Origin: Symmachiella dynata
Lineage (GTDB): Bacteria > Planctomycetota > Planctomycetia > Planctomycetales > Planctomycetaceae
NCBI RefSeq assembly: GCF_007747995.1
Contig: NZ_CP036276.1
Location: 2,967,001-3,031,000, forward strand
Length of the DNA: 64,000 nt
Direction: 5' to 3'
Position numbers and translations under genes: made by a program. This document shows positions 44,222-53,991 of the stretch, piece after piece. Under the pieces are notes generated by a model that saw nothing but the letters and a program-made list of their open reading frames with translations, was not told the origin of the DNA and searched no databases. Every line of letters begins with the position of its first letter. Position 1 is the stretch's first letter.

Positions 44222-44296
44222 GGGTGCCACTGGCTTTGCTCGTGGCACTTCAAATCAGTGCGATACTCGGGAACGCTGGTAGAGTCAGTGGCACCC
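44222..44296. repeat. Inverted repeat between the redoxin-like and acyltransferase genes
   Basis: GGGTGCCACTG (44222-44232) and CAGTGGCACCC (44286-44296) are perfectly complementary over 11 bases, with a 53-base spacer. The GTGCCACTG core resembles dispersed intergenic elements. No T run follows except CTTTCTTC, so termination is uncertain. Confidence 0.45.
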
Positions 44297-44376
44297 TCTT
44301 TCTTCGATGAGACGATGCACGAGCCCGTGCGGCGGATGTGCCTGATTTCCCTTACCCAAGGATGACCGATCATCAC

Positions 44377-45576
44377 ATGACCACCACGCCAGCCGCCTCG
44401 CTGACACCCGCGCCGCGTTTAATCTCGCTCGATGCCTATCGCGGATTCACGATGTTGGCGATGGCGTCGGGCGGATTGGGATTGGCCGAGGTGGCCACGC
44501 ATCATCCCGACAGTGCCGTGTGGCAGGAAATTGCCCGTCAGATGGAGCATCTGCCCTGGGTGGGCTGTGTGGCTTGGGATTTGATTCAACCCTCGTTCAT
44601 GTTCATGGTCGGCGTCTCGATGGCTTATTCGTACGCCAGCCGGCAACGCCGTGGCGATTCTTACGGCCAGATGTTTCGCCATGCGTTGTTTCGCGGAATC
44701 ATCTTAACGCTGTTGGGTGTCTTCCTGCGCTCGAACCACAAACCGGAAACCTACTGGACGTTCGAAGATGTCGTTTCGCAGATCGGGCTGGGGTATGTGT
44801 TTTTGTTTCTGCTCTGGGGCCGCTCCGCCAAAGTCCAATTCACCGTGGCCATGCTGGTGCTGATTGGGTATTGGGCGCTGTTTGCCTTCTGGCCGTTGCC
44901 CGGCACCGATTTCGACTACGCATCCGCCGGTGTCGATCCCGATTGGGAGTACAACCTCTCAGGATTCGCCGCACATTGGAATAAAAACACGAATGCCGCA
45001 CATGCGTTTGACGTTTGGTTTTTGAATCTCTTCCCACGCAGCACCGTGTTTCAAAATAACGGCGGCGGGTATCACACGCTCAGTTTTATTCCCTCATTAG
45101 CCACGATGATCTTTGGATTGATGGCTGGGGAACTGCTCCGCAGCCCGCGCGGCGGCGGACGCAAGTTCTTGATTCTCGTCGGCACCGGTGCTCTGGCCAT
45201 GGCGGTCGGTTACGCATTGGATTTCTACGACATCTGCCCAATCGTGAAGCGGATTTGGACGCCAAGTTGGACGATCTACAGCAGCGGGATTTGCTTATTG
45301 ATCCTAGCGGCGTTCTACGGCGTCATCGACCTGGGTGGCATCCAGTTTTGGGCCTGGCCGGCAGTGGTTGTCGGCATGAATTCCATCGCCATTTATATCA
45401 TGACTTGGTTGTTCAAAGGTTGGATTCGCGAGACATACCAAACACACCTTGGCCAAGAGATATTCAACATCTTTGGCGAACAGTATGCATCGCTCGTCGA
45501 GCATATGGCGATCCTGTTGGCCATGTGGTTGATTTGCCTGTGGATGTACCGCCGTAAGATTTTCCTCCGTATTTAA
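44377..45576 (+). CDS. DUF5009 / heparan-alpha-glucosaminide N-acetyltransferase-like membrane protein
   Basis: The 399-residue protein has about ten membrane helices. It opens with the family signature RLISLDAYRGFTMLAM and then WDLIQPSFMFMVGVSMAYS. Related proteins transfer acetyl groups from cytoplasmic acetyl-CoA across the membrane onto sugar amines. A conserved His is expected, and several are present (HHPD, HALFRG). ATG 44377 is favoured with AAGGAT upstream; ATG 44362 and GTG 44338 also fit the frame. The genes on both sides are unrelated. Confidence 0.87.
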   Translation: MTTTPAASLTPAPRLISLDAYRGFTMLAMASGGLGLAEVATHHPDSAVWQEIARQMEHLPWVGCVAWDLIQPSFMFMVGVSMAYSYASRQRRGDSYGQMFRHALFRGIILTLLGVFLRSNHKPETYWTFEDVVSQIGLGYVFLFLLWGRSAKVQFTVAMLVLIGYWALFAFWPLPGTDFDYASAGVDPDWEYNLSGFAAHWNKNTNAAHAFDVWFLNLFPRSTVFQNNGGGYHTLSFIPSLATMIFGLMAGELLRSPRGGGRKFLILVGTGALAMAVGYALDFYDICPIVKRIWTPSWTIYSSGICLLILAAFYGVIDLGGIQFWAWPAVVVGMNSIAIYIMTWLFKGWIRETYQTHLGQEIFNIFGEQYASLVEHMAILLAMWLICLWMYRRKIFLRI

Positions 45577-45636
45577 ATCGCCGGCTTAAACGCCAATAAC
45601 TTTTTGCGAAATAAATTGACAGAACTGGGAATAATA

Positions 45637-46581
45637 ATGACTCAAATCCCCATTATGGGTGACGGATTGCCGCAACCGTTGTTGGAGATGCTCGGCGCGG
45701 AATTTGAAGTGCTCCCCTGGGACGACGCTCCTGACTCCCCTGCCCTGGCCCGTGCTGAAGCGGTCATCGCTTACGGACATCCTCCAGTCGATGGTTCCCT
45801 GATGGACCGGGCACCCCAACTGAAGGTGATTAGCAATCACGGTGTGGGCGTCGACCACATCGACGTAGCCGCTGCCCTTCAACGCGGTATTCCGGTCGGT
45901 AATACGCCCGGTTGTCTCGATGCTGCAACCGCCGATATGACGATGGCGCTGATGTTGGCGACGGCCCGGAACGTGGTGGTTGGCGACAAGTATGCGCGTA
46001 GCCCGGAGTTTCTCCACTACGATCCGGCCATTCTCATTGGACAGGAAGTGACCGGCAGCAAGCTGGGGATCATCGGCATGGGCCGTATCGGCAAACAGGT
46101 TGCCAAGCGCGCCACCGGTTTCGATATGCAGATCACATACCACAACCGGCACCGCGATTCCGAGGCGGAAAGCGAATACAAAGCGGAGTATCGCAGCTTA
46201 GATGATTTGTTGGCTGAGAGTGATTTCGTGGTGCTCAACTGCCCGCTGACTCCGGAAACGACGGGACTGATCTCCGGGCCACAGTTTGAAATCATGAAAT
46301 CATCGGCCATCTTGATCAACATGGCTCGCGGTCCGGTCGTCGATCCGGCCGCACTCTTTACCGCGCTCTCAACTGGGCAAATTGCCGCGGCGGGAATCGA
46401 TGTCACTGATCCGGAACCATTGCCGCGTGGACATGAACTGTTGACGCTGGAGAACCTGATCATCACGCCGCACTTGGGCAGCGCCTCGAACCGCACCCGC
46501 GAGCGAATGATGCGCATGACGGTGGAGAATCTTCACGCTGGATTGCAGGGGAAACCGCTTCCCTATTCTGTTGACAAGTAG
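45637..46581 (+). CDS. D-isomer-specific 2-hydroxyacid dehydrogenase
   Basis: From ATG 45637 the protein has 314 residues. The NAD(P) site reads LGIIGMGRIGKQVAKRA, the substrate-binding loop HGVGVDHID, the catalytic Arg lies in NMARGPVVDP, the Glu in DPEPLPRGH and the His in TPHLGSAS. It belongs to the glyoxylate/hydroxypyruvate reductase group, judging by the start of the N-terminal domain and its length, but phosphoglycerate dehydrogenase-like activity cannot be excluded. It acts in the cytoplasm. Sixty bases separate it from the membrane acyltransferase, so co-transcription is possible. Confidence 0.92.
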   Translation: MTQIPIMGDGLPQPLLEMLGAEFEVLPWDDAPDSPALARAEAVIAYGHPPVDGSLMDRAPQLKVISNHGVGVDHIDVAAALQRGIPVGNTPGCLDAATADMTMALMLATARNVVVGDKYARSPEFLHYDPAILIGQEVTGSKLGIIGMGRIGKQVAKRATGFDMQITYHNRHRDSEAESEYKAEYRSLDDLLAESDFVVLNCPLTPETTGLISGPQFEIMKSSAILINMARGPVVDPAALFTALSTGQIAAAGIDVTDPEPLPRGHELLTLENLIITPHLGSASNRTRERMMRMTVENLHAGLQGKPLPYSVDK

Positions 46582-46727
46582 TTTCAAAACCCTCTGACGT
46601 GTCCTAACGACACTGATCTGAAAGTCCGAGAACCAGCGCAACCCGGTTTTGAAACTGGTTCGAGCGAAACTACCCCCCTGCCCTGCTGCTGTTGAATCCT
46701 GCAATGGGTGCGGTCTTAAACGGGCAA

Positions 46728-47837
46728 TTACGTGGCCGGAGACGGTTCTTGCGGCGGATCCAAGGTTTCGCTGGAGAGCAGGTCTGGCTCCGACTTTGGT
46801 TTGGTGAGCATGTAATAGCCGGCTCCCATCACCGCCGTCACGACGCTTGTGACCCGAAATACCAGCGCTGCCGCCACACCGGTGGCTTCCGCGGTTTGCT
46901 TGGCGACGTGTCCTACAGCTGTCAAACCATAGAAGAACGAGATCGCGCCTTCCAATGGTCCCACGCCGCCGGGGACCGGAATGACCGAGGCGAACAACTC
47001 TGCAGCAGGCATGAAGTAATAGTGTGCCCACAGATTGGGGACCCACACATTCAGCGACCGGGCACAGCAATAAAAGCCCGCCACCAGTCCCGCATGTCCG
47101 ATGAGGCTGATCACCACAGCTAGGGCCACGACACGCCGTTTGGTTTGATAGAGGGCGATCCCGTTGAGCAGATCTGCCAACGTTTTTCCAACGTATTTCA
47201 GTCCGACCAGTTTTTGCAGAATCGGCCAGCGGGTTGAACCGGGCGTGAGCATGATCATCAGGCCCGCAACACCTGCAATTGAACCACCCCACAGACTCCA
47301 GCCCACCACCGACATCATGGGCACCGACGCTAAAAAGCCTTGTTCTTGGGACTTATCGGCCGCGGCAGCCGTCGCTGCCGCTTCGTTCAAGGCGGCGGTG
47401 TCGAAGTCGACGAAAAGCGTTGCCAAGGCGCCGACCATAAACAGCGCGAGCAAGCCTAAAATGCGATCCAAAACGACCGTAGCGGCAGCAACGGCGCGGC
47501 GTGACTGTTGATTGCGAGCGACCATGGCCGCTTTGAGTAAATCCCCACCGACAATGCCCGGTCCGCCGTAGTTGCAAAGCAGTCCAAATCCGCCCAACCG
47601 AAAAGCGTCTTTGAGCGTGAAGTCAAACTCCTGCGCCCAGACCAACAGGTACCAACGGACGAACGTTAAAGCAGCGCAGCCGGCGACCAGTGTGAATCCC
47701 AAAGCAAAAAAGCCCCAGTCCTTTTGGCCGTGACGTAGCTTTTCGAAATTATCCCAATGTTGAAACAGCAAATAGGCCAGCATGCCAATGGCAAATGGCC
47801 ATTTGAGTTTACCGGCGATCGCAAAAAGCTTATCCAA
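46728..47837 (-). CDS. Flippase-like (lysylphosphatidylglycerol synthase TM domain) protein
   Basis: The start is TTG 47837 with a strong GAGGAG nine bases upstream, giving 369 residues. A 32-codon longer frame lacks such a site. Eight or so membrane helices are present, with the family blocks FGLLCNYGGPGIVGGDLLKA, VLDRILGLLALF and ELFASVIPVPGGVGPLEGAI. UPF0104 proteins resemble the flippase half of MprF and are thought to move lipids between leaflets. An Ala-rich loop (NEAAATAAAADKSQEQG) sits between helices. It may form one unit with the small tail-anchored protein upstream. Confidence 0.9.
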   Translation of the reverse strand: MDKLFAIAGKLKWPFAIGMLAYLLFQHWDNFEKLRHGQKDWGFFALGFTLVAGCAALTFVRWYLLVWAQEFDFTLKDAFRLGGFGLLCNYGGPGIVGGDLLKAAMVARNQQSRRAVAAATVVLDRILGLLALFMVGALATLFVDFDTAALNEAAATAAAADKSQEQGFLASVPMMSVVGWSLWGGSIAGVAGLMIMLTPGSTRWPILQKLVGLKYVGKTLADLLNGIALYQTKRRVVALAVVISLIGHAGLVAGFYCCARSLNVWVPNLWAHYYFMPAAELFASVIPVPGGVGPLEGAISFFYGLTAVGHVAKQTAEATGVAAALVFRVTSVVTAVMGAGYYMLTKPKSEPDLLSSETLDPPQEPSPAT

Positions 47838-48008
47838 CGGTCGAGTCTCCTCAGCATCGTGGAATGTCGTCAACAATCCCCAACAAGCGCACATTCGATG
47901 CTGCGGTTGGATCTGCTCAATCGTTTCTTGCACGATCGCTCGCTTAAGTCAAGATGGCTTAAGGCGTAACAAGCAATGGAAACGAGTGTTGGTCGATGGA
48001 GAGACGGC

Positions 48009-48236
48009 CTAATTGCTGGTAGAAATCCACCAGGCCCAAAGCGTGACGCACATCATCGCCAACAACGAATAGAAGAAGAAGATCGTCAACATCTTCCCGA
48101 TATTCGCTGTGACTTCAGTGTCGTCGGAGGAAAAATGAGCGAGTTCTTGGCGGTCGAATTCGCTGCCGGGGAATGTCGAGGCCTCCTCGGTTTCCGTCGA
48201 AACGCTCTGCTCTACAGTGGTCGCCTCATCTGACAT
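48009..48236 (-). CDS. Small tail-anchored membrane protein of unknown function
   Basis: From ATG 48236 (AGGAG about ten bases upstream) the protein has 75 residues. An acidic, Ser/Thr-rich cytoplasmic part (TTVEQSVSTETEEASTF) precedes a single C-terminal membrane helix (MLTIFFFYSLLAMMCVTLWA). A longer frame from 48275 lacks a good site. It is encoded 170 bases ahead of the flippase-like gene on the same strand. No family was recognised. Confidence 0.6.
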   Translation of the reverse strand: MSDEATTVEQSVSTETEEASTFPGSEFDRQELAHFSSDDTEVTANIGKMLTIFFFYSLLAMMCVTLWAWWISTSN

Positions 48237-48446
48237 GACGAAAAAACTCCTGACTTCTGAACTTTCAAAATCCACTGAGAGATGGCCGCGGTAGCGTCAC
48301 CATTACGTAATACCGAATCCTCGAAGGACGCAGTTTAATTCTTTTGCCCCTATGACTCAATCGATTTTAGGCAGGATTGATCGTCATCGGACAAGAACTA
48401 CAGCAATTATAGGGCAGTTTTTTAGAATGCGATGCCAGATTTTGCT

Positions 48447-49217
48447 CTAGGACGAGGAGTTCAGCAACTCCAACAGCCGATTGTCTCCGGGATAGGGATG
48501 CCCACTGTGCTGGCGAAACCCTTCGCCGTATGCGACTCCTGCTTGCTGACCGCGAGCAGCGCTCCAGCGACGGCTACTTTCCAAATATTCGTCGATTCCA
48601 TGCTGACGGAGCAGCCAATTTCGTTGACTTGCATGACAAGCCAGCATCTCTTGCTTCAATTCGATCGTGCGGCTGATGTCGACGATGAAATCCGGCGGAA
48701 TGTTGTTGCCGAACCAGTCAATTCCCTCCACCGAATCAGTGTAATACAGGTGGGGAATCGCGTCGATCGGAGGGGCGGGATCCCACTGTTCAGTCGAATA
48801 ATTCGGGGCCGGGGCCATGAAACAGGCGTCCCGCACCAAGCGGCTGGTCATTTCGTGGTCGCTCATATAATCGACCGGCGGCGCCGTCAGTACAATATCG
48901 GGCCGCGCGCGACGGACGGCTTCGGTGGTTTTCCGCCGCCCTTCATGGTCGATGATGATGCAAAAGTCACGGAATTCCAGGCACATATAATCTGCGCCCA
49001 ACAAATCCGCTGCGGCCTGGGCCTCGCCGCGACGGACGCGGGCGATTTCCTCCGGTCCCATCTCAGCGCTCCCACAATCCCCGGCCGTCATGGTGGCAAT
49101 CGTGATATGGCAGCCCTGCTCTTTGAGCAACGCCAAGGTTCCCGCGCATTGAATTTCGACATCATCGGGGTGGGCATGAATGGCCAAAATACGAGGCGGT
49201 CGGTGTTCGTCTGACAT
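48447..49217 (-). CDS. PIG-L/LmbE-family deacetylase
   Basis: The 256-residue protein has the zinc-binding motif [15 protein letters not shown] at its N terminus, and later [13 protein letters not shown] supplies the third ligand His. This family removes N-acetyl groups from GlcNAc-type sugars attached to lipids or small thiols (PIG-L, MshB, BshB). The C terminus ([15 protein letters not shown]) resembles BshB1-type and related proteins. It is transcribed away from a NagB/PIG-L fusion gene 400 bases to the right, so amino-sugar chemistry is a plausible shared theme. There is no signal peptide. Confidence 0.92.
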   Translation of the reverse strand: MSDEHRPPRILAIHAHPDDVEIQCAGTLALLKEQGCHITIATMTAGDCGSAEMGPEEIARVRRGEAQAAADLLGADYMCLEFRDFCIIIDHEGRRKTTEAVRRARPDIVLTAPPVDYMSDHEMTSRLVRDACFMAPAPNYSTEQWDPAPPIDAIPHLYYTDSVEGIDWFGNNIPPDFIVDISRTIELKQEMLACHASQRNWLLRQHGIDEYLESSRRWSAARGQQAGVAYGEGFRQHSGHPYPGDNRLLELLNSSS

Positions 49218-49623
49218 CAGTAAACGGATTCCAGGTTGATTGAAGTAAAACGGGTCGACGCGGCCATTGTAGCGTATCGTTTCCGATTCGTCCGGTACGG
49301 GCGTAACGTTTGTGTCATTTGTACGGACTAGGTAAAGCTACGTTTATTTCAGGTTGTTTCATGAATTTTGAATAAAGTCTCAAGAAAATCCTTGCCGGTT
49401 TTGAGCAAAACACCGCTGTTTTTGGTAAAATCGACTTTCAAGTCAATTCGGAACCCCGGTTTCATCAATTGTGCGCTGCCAACACGATTTGTTATTACTG
49501 AGCGGAACGATCTGTCGCGACATCGTTTTCGGACTCGGTTTTCGTATGTCATTCACATACGCGTTGTCAGTTCGCGGCAAAACTGCCCCCCACCACCGTT
49601 TATATTGAAGAAGTCTTGATCAC
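49218..49623. other. 406-base divergent region between the two deacetylase-containing genes
   Basis: AT-rich, no gene supported. A weak promoter pair for the plus strand can be read: TTGTGC (49469-49474), 17 bases, TTATTA (49492-49497), about 120 bases ahead of the fusion gene. Nothing else is certain. Confidence 0.4.
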
Positions 49624-51519
49624 ATGGACACCAACGTTGTCAAACGTCCGCGCTCAAATCAATCCGCCCAGTATCTACGTCAAACAAAGATTCCCACGTT
49701 GATGTTTGAGACGTCGGTTGAAGCCGACAAGCATGTCTCGCTCGTCATCGAGAGTCTCATCCGTGAAAACAATTCCGCGGGAACCCCCACAGTGCTGGGA
49801 TTGCCGACCGGTTCGACGCCCATCGGTGTTTACCGAGAATTGATCCGGCTGCATAACGAAGAAGACCTCGATTTTTCGCGTGTGATCACGTTCAATCTCG
49901 ACGAATACTACCCCATGGATCCAACGTCGATTCACAGTTATCGGCGGTGGATGAATGAAACCTTCTTCGACCACGTCAACATTCCCGAAGAGAACATCCA
50001 TATCCCCAAAGGGGACATTCCTCGCGAAGAAGTGGAAGCGTTCTGCGACGATTACGAACGCCAAATCGAACGCGCCGGCGGCATCGACATTCAATTGTTG
50101 GGCATTGGCCGGACCGGGCACATCGGTTTTAATGAGCCGGGCAGTTCGCGGGAGAGTCTGACCCGTAAGGTCACACTCGATCCTGTCACGCGGGGCGATG
50201 CGGCTGATTCGTTTTTCGGACTCGAAAACGTCCCCATGGAAGCGATCACGATGGGGGTCGGCTCGATTTTGTCCGCTGGAAAAATCTTCATCATGGCCCT
50301 CGGCGAACACAAAGCGCCGGTCGTGAAGCGGGCCGTCGAAGGAGAAATCACCGAAGAAGTCTCCGCCAGTTTCTTGCAAAAACATCCTCAAGCTGTCTTC
50401 GTGGTGGATGTTGCCGCCGCGAGCAAACTGACCGCGGTCGAAACCCCGTGGATTGTCGGTCCGGTCGAATGGACACCGGAACTGACAAAACGCGCTGTCA
50501 TCGGCTTGTCGGAAAAGATCGGCAAGCCGTTGCTGAAATTGAACCGCGATGATTTTATGGGAAACCACCTGCACGATTTGCTCCGCCACAACGGTGAAGC
50601 GGAAGCGATCTGCATGAAGATCTTTGATGAGTTCATGCAAGGGATCTGCACGCATCCGGCCGACAAGGAAAAACAAACCGTCATCGTCTTCAGCCCTCAC
50701 CCGGACGACGACGTGATTTCCATGGGTGGCACGCTGATCACCATGGTCGACCAGGGACACGATGTCTACATCGCCTATATGACCAGCGGCAATATCGCCG
50801 TTTTTGATCACGATGCCTTGCGACACATTGACTATGTCGATGAATATGAGGCAACTTTCGGACTCGCCACCGAAGAGACACGCGCCTTCCATCAACGTTG
50901 CCGCGACAGCCTGGCGACCAAGCAGTCCGGCGATCCTGATACCGAAGAACTCTTGAACATCAAAGGCTTGATTCGCAAAACCGAAGCGACAACCGCTGCG
51001 ATTGCGGCGGGTGTTCCGCGTGAAAAATTGCGGTTCCTGGATTTGCCGTTTTATCAAACCGGTAAGGTCACAAAACGGCCTATCGGCGAAGACGACGTGC
51101 ACATTGTTGCCGATCTGTTGTCCGATTTGAATCCGGGACAAATCTACGTGGCGGGCGACCTGTCTGATCCGCACGGCACACACCGCATGTGCGCCAAAGC
51201 CATTCTTGCCGCTCTGGAAGAAGTCGGCGAAGCGGTCAAGCCGGAAGTCTGGTTGTACCGCGGTGCTTGGCAGGAATATGATCCGCACGAAATCGACCGC
51301 GTTGTGCCGCTCAGCTTCGAGTTGATGCATCGCAAGAAATTGGCAATCTTCCGGCACGAGTCACAAAAAGATGCCGCTCGTTTCCCCGGTTCGGACAAAC
51401 GAGAATTTTGGTTGCGTGCCGAGGAACGGACGAAAAAGACCGCCGATGTTTACAACAACCTCGGGCTGCCTGAGTTCTACGGGCTGGAAGGTTTTGCCCG
51501 CTGGCGTGGGCAGCTTTAG
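49624..51519 (+). CDS. NagB-like glucosamine-6-phosphate deaminase fused to PIG-L deacetylase
   Basis: This 631-residue two-domain protein has a NagB-like N-terminal half: LPTGSTPIGVYREL (phosphate loop), NLDEYY (D93) and GIGRTGHIGFNEPG (H166, E171). The C-terminal half is PIG-L/LmbE: FSPHPDDDVISMGGT (H359, D361-D362) and DPHGTHRM. In E. coli NagB the residue before GH is a catalytic Asp; here it is T164, as I recall for related fusions in Bacteroidota. Deacetylation and deamination of amino sugars would be combined in one protein, but the changed residue makes the deaminase activity uncertain. It is cytoplasmic. ATG 49624 is preceded by only a weak site. Confidence 0.92.
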   Translation: MDTNVVKRPRSNQSAQYLRQTKIPTLMFETSVEADKHVSLVIESLIRENNSAGTPTVLGLPTGSTPIGVYRELIRLHNEEDLDFSRVITFNLDEYYPMDPTSIHSYRRWMNETFFDHVNIPEENIHIPKGDIPREEVEAFCDDYERQIERAGGIDIQLLGIGRTGHIGFNEPGSSRESLTRKVTLDPVTRGDAADSFFGLENVPMEAITMGVGSILSAGKIFIMALGEHKAPVVKRAVEGEITEEVSASFLQKHPQAVFVVDVAAASKLTAVETPWIVGPVEWTPELTKRAVIGLSEKIGKPLLKLNRDDFMGNHLHDLLRHNGEAEAICMKIFDEFMQGICTHPADKEKQTVIVFSPHPDDDVISMGGTLITMVDQGHDVYIAYMTSGNIAVFDHDALRHIDYVDEYEATFGLATEETRAFHQRCRDSLATKQSGDPDTEELLNIKGLIRKTEATTAAIAAGVPREKLRFLDLPFYQTGKVTKRPIGEDDVHIVADLLSDLNPGQIYVAGDLSDPHGTHRMCAKAILAALEEVGEAVKPEVWLYRGAWQEYDPHEIDRVVPLSFELMHRKKLAIFRHESQKDAARFPGSDKREFWLRAEERTKKTADVYNNLGLPEFYGLEGFARWRGQL

Positions 51520-51562
51520 TCTTAGACCATAGGCTGTAGACTTTAAGCCGTAGGAGTGGTTT

Positions 51563-52771
51563 GTGGAGCGTCTCTCTTTCGCTGGGCGATCGTTGCTTGC
51601 CGCTGCAGTTTTGCTCTGCGCCATTTCTTCGGCGGTCAGTGCCCAGGATGCGACTCCTGCAGATTCGCTGATTGGCTATACGCAATTGCGTGTGAATCTT
51701 CCCGGCGGCCGACACGCGAATGCTTCGACAATGCGAGCGCATGTCGTACGCGGCGACGGCAGCGCTCCGCGCGAGGTGGCTGCCGAATTAATTCCCAATG
51801 CCGACACCTGGACGCAGTTCGCCGGGTGGTCTCCCGACGGAGAGACAGCCATCATTGGCTGCGGCTGGCAAGATCCCGAAAATGCCGTCTGGGAAGAAGA
51901 ACACAAGACCTTCCGCATGGCGAACGGTGGCTGGACGTACGACATGCATACGCTCGATCTGCCGACCGGCAAGATCGTCAACGTCACAGCCGTTGAGCGC
52001 GTCAGTCCCTACAATTCAGGCTTGTTCTACTGGCCCAACAATTCCGCTCAATTCGGCTTTCAAGCTTTGATCGACGGCGTTTCGCATCCCTACCGCATGG
52101 ACCGGGATGGCCGCAATAAAGTCGATCTAAGCAGCGGAGCGGACGGCTTCACGTATGGGTTCAATGCCTCCTCCGATGGAAAGCGGATTGCCTATCACAA
52201 GAACTACCAGATCTATCTGGCCGATGCTGATGGCTCGAACGCGGTTCACGTCGAAACCGGGAATCCATTCAACTTCGCCCCCACCTGGTCCCCGGACGGT
52301 CAGTCGCTCGTGTTTGTCTCAGGCGAGCATTATGACTGTCATCCGCACATTGTGCGGCGGGATGGAAGTGGGCTGAAAAAAATCGGCGATCGCAACGGGT
52401 ATCGCGGTGTAGTGACGATCTTCGATGTGTTCGATTTCCACGGCGGCAGCAGCGACTTGCCGGTCTGGAGCCCCGACAGCCAGTCGGTCATTTTTGCCAG
52501 ACAAACCGGTAAAGCGGAAACACAATTATTCCGCACAACGCTGGATGGAAAAACCAAACAGCTCACGCATTCCAAGCCGGGTACGCTGAATTACCACCCT
52601 GTGGTCCACCCCAGTGGTGAACGGATTGTGTTTGGCTCAACGCGTAGCGGGACGCGGCAACTGTATGTCCTGGACTTGGAGAGCGGAAAAGTGCATGCGG
52701 TCACCGATGTCCCCGTCGGGCACGGGGCGATGTGGCCGCATTGGCAACCGCGCCCGTCGGTCACTCGCTAG
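51563..52771 (+). CDS. Exported TolB-like beta-propeller (PD40 repeats)
   Basis: GTG 51563 follows TAGGAG. The 402-residue protein has a signal peptide (SLLAAAVLLCAISSAVSAQ). PD40/WD40-like blades follow, with their typical SPDG or SPDS turns: FAGWSPDGETAII, APTWSPDGQSLVFV, VWSPDSQSVIFAR and HPSGERIVFGSTR. It resembles the propeller of TolB and of prolyl-oligopeptidase-type proteins but has no enzymatic domain. It probably binds or scaffolds a partner outside the cytoplasm. It starts 43 bases after the NagB/PIG-L fusion and may be co-transcribed. Confidence 0.85.
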   Translation: MERLSFAGRSLLAAAVLLCAISSAVSAQDATPADSLIGYTQLRVNLPGGRHANASTMRAHVVRGDGSAPREVAAELIPNADTWTQFAGWSPDGETAIIGCGWQDPENAVWEEEHKTFRMANGGWTYDMHTLDLPTGKIVNVTAVERVSPYNSGLFYWPNNSAQFGFQALIDGVSHPYRMDRDGRNKVDLSSGADGFTYGFNASSDGKRIAYHKNYQIYLADADGSNAVHVETGNPFNFAPTWSPDGQSLVFVSGEHYDCHPHIVRRDGSGLKKIGDRNGYRGVVTIFDVFDFHGGSSDLPVWSPDSQSVIFARQTGKAETQLFRTTLDGKTKQLTHSKPGTLNYHPVVHPSGERIVFGSTRSGTRQLYVLDLESGKVHAVTDVPVGHGAMWPHWQPRPSVTR

Positions 52772-53135
52772 CTTCGCGTGCTTTACGGCGTCGCCGGGCA
52801 TCGATGAACGACTTGACGCACAGGGCGACAAAAATTGCGCTAATCACCGCCAAAGCCGATTGCTCCAGAGGCGCGGCATCCGTGTTCCCTTTAAGAACTT
52901 TAGGGATTCCCATTGCTCCTCCGCCAGCCAAGCCAATAAGGCCCAATAGCACTGCAACATGCATGGCGTGCATTTTCAAACTCTCCTTCATCTCAGCTAA
53001 TATGCCACATAGTATTACTGGGATGCCAAGAAAAGTAGGAATCAGTGCAGTCACGCTTTTCGAGCCTGTTCCGATAAACCAGCCGATTCCCATTACGACA
53101 AGAATCAGCCCATATCCAATTGTGAGTTTGCCCAC
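52761..53135 (-). CDS. Small integral membrane protein of unknown function
   Basis: The 124-residue protein has four hydrophobic segments (LTIGYGLILVVMGIGWFI, ALIPTFLGIPVILCGIL, MHVAVLLGLIGLAGGGAM, ALAVISAIFVALCVKSFI) and a basic C terminus (DARRRRKAREASE). It overlaps the 3' end of the propeller gene by 11 bases on the other strand. No family was recognised; it looks like the small DUF-type membrane proteins common in this phylum. Confidence 0.68.
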   Translation of the reverse strand: MGKLTIGYGLILVVMGIGWFIGTGSKSVTALIPTFLGIPVILCGILAEMKESLKMHAMHVAVLLGLIGLAGGGAMGIPKVLKGNTDAAPLEQSALAVISAIFVALCVKSFIDARRRRKAREASE

Positions 53136-53241
53136 GGTGTTTTTCTCCTGGTAGTTATTCGTTTTTTCAGAAACGGCGCTTCACAAGCACCGCAATTGTT
53201 TTAGATATCCTCCTCTCCGGAGGCAAGGCGCACTTGCAAAC

Positions 53242-53763
53242 TTAATTATGGCCAATCACGACCATCCGACGACTATTCGCCGTTTTGGCGATAAGTGTGC
53301 AGTGCTTCGTTCGCCCGTCGGCAAATAATCCGCGAATCGGACAATCCGCAGCTGCTATTGGGCAACGAAAATCGCAGTCTACCGAGCCGTCGCTACGAAC
53401 CTTGCGAGCAGCGGGATGATCAACACAAATGTGAAACGTGCGGATCGTGGCTTCGGTGGGGATGATCATTTCCTCGTGATCGAGCAGATGCTGAAAAAAC
53501 TCCAATTGCTGTTGTTTCGTTTCGTCCTCGTCGTCATCGGCAGGCCAAGGCTCGTCGGCTAGTGGCAAAGTCCGCCACTCCGCGACGCTCCCGTCCTCCG
53601 CCGCGGCGAAAACGAACGCTCGCGCATCCTGCCGGCGGTCCAACAACACGCAGACGGAATTTCGCGAATCATCGCGTAGTCCGCCCCACCACGATTGGAC
53701 TTCGGCACGTTCATCGTCATTGCATTTTTCTAAAAACTCAGCCGGCAGATCAGGAGTGTGCAT
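53242..53763 (-). CDS. Hypothetical soluble protein with C-terminal Cys cluster
   Basis: The 173-residue protein has acidic and Gln-rich middle sections (DDDEDETKQQQLEFFQHLL) and a C-terminal region with CDFRCPIAAADCPI and then KHCTLI, which may bind a metal. There is no signal peptide or membrane helix. The N terminus (EFLEKCNDDERAEVQSWWGG) looks helical. No family was recognised. Sequence composition and the absence of a better frame support a real gene. Confidence 0.65.
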   Translation of the reverse strand: MHTPDLPAEFLEKCNDDERAEVQSWWGGLRDDSRNSVCVLLDRRQDARAFVFAAAEDGSVAEWRTLPLADEPWPADDDEDETKQQQLEFFQHLLDHEEMIIPTEATIRTFHICVDHPAARKVRSDGSVDCDFRCPIAAADCPIRGLFADGRTKHCTLIAKTANSRRMVVIGHN

Positions 53764-53916
53764 TGCCGATCCTCCGAAGGTAAATAGGTATCCACTTTCC
53801 CCTGGTTCCTATTTGGGAAAGTTAATTTCTCGAAGCTTCACTTCCAGTCCAGCGCTTGATTACCGCTGCGAGTTGCATACGTTATCATATCAGTGAAGCA
53901 GAGCTTCGCGAAGATG

Positions 53917-53941
53917 CGTTCCCACGCGGAGACTGGGAACG
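53917..53941. repeat. Dispersed-type palindrome upstream of the esterase
   Basis: CGTTCCCA (53917-53924) and TGGGAACG (53934-53941) form a perfect 8-base dyad, followed by AGAAG. This GTTCCCA/TGGGAAC pattern is a well-known dispersed intergenic repeat type in many bacteria. Confidence 0.45.
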
Positions 53942-53991
53942 AGAAGAAATAGTCCGCCCCTCTTTGATTCGCCGTGGGAGAAAATCACAGA

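Noticed and set aside
49675-51357. 560-codon minus-strand frame
   Set aside because: It lies wholly antisense to the NagB/PIG-L fusion, which has clear motifs; the composition is that of a shifted complement.
51520-51562. TAGGCTGTAG / AAGCCGTAGG as a regulatory repeat
   Set aside because: Only two degenerate copies in a short gap; it mainly supplies the ribosome binding site of the next gene.
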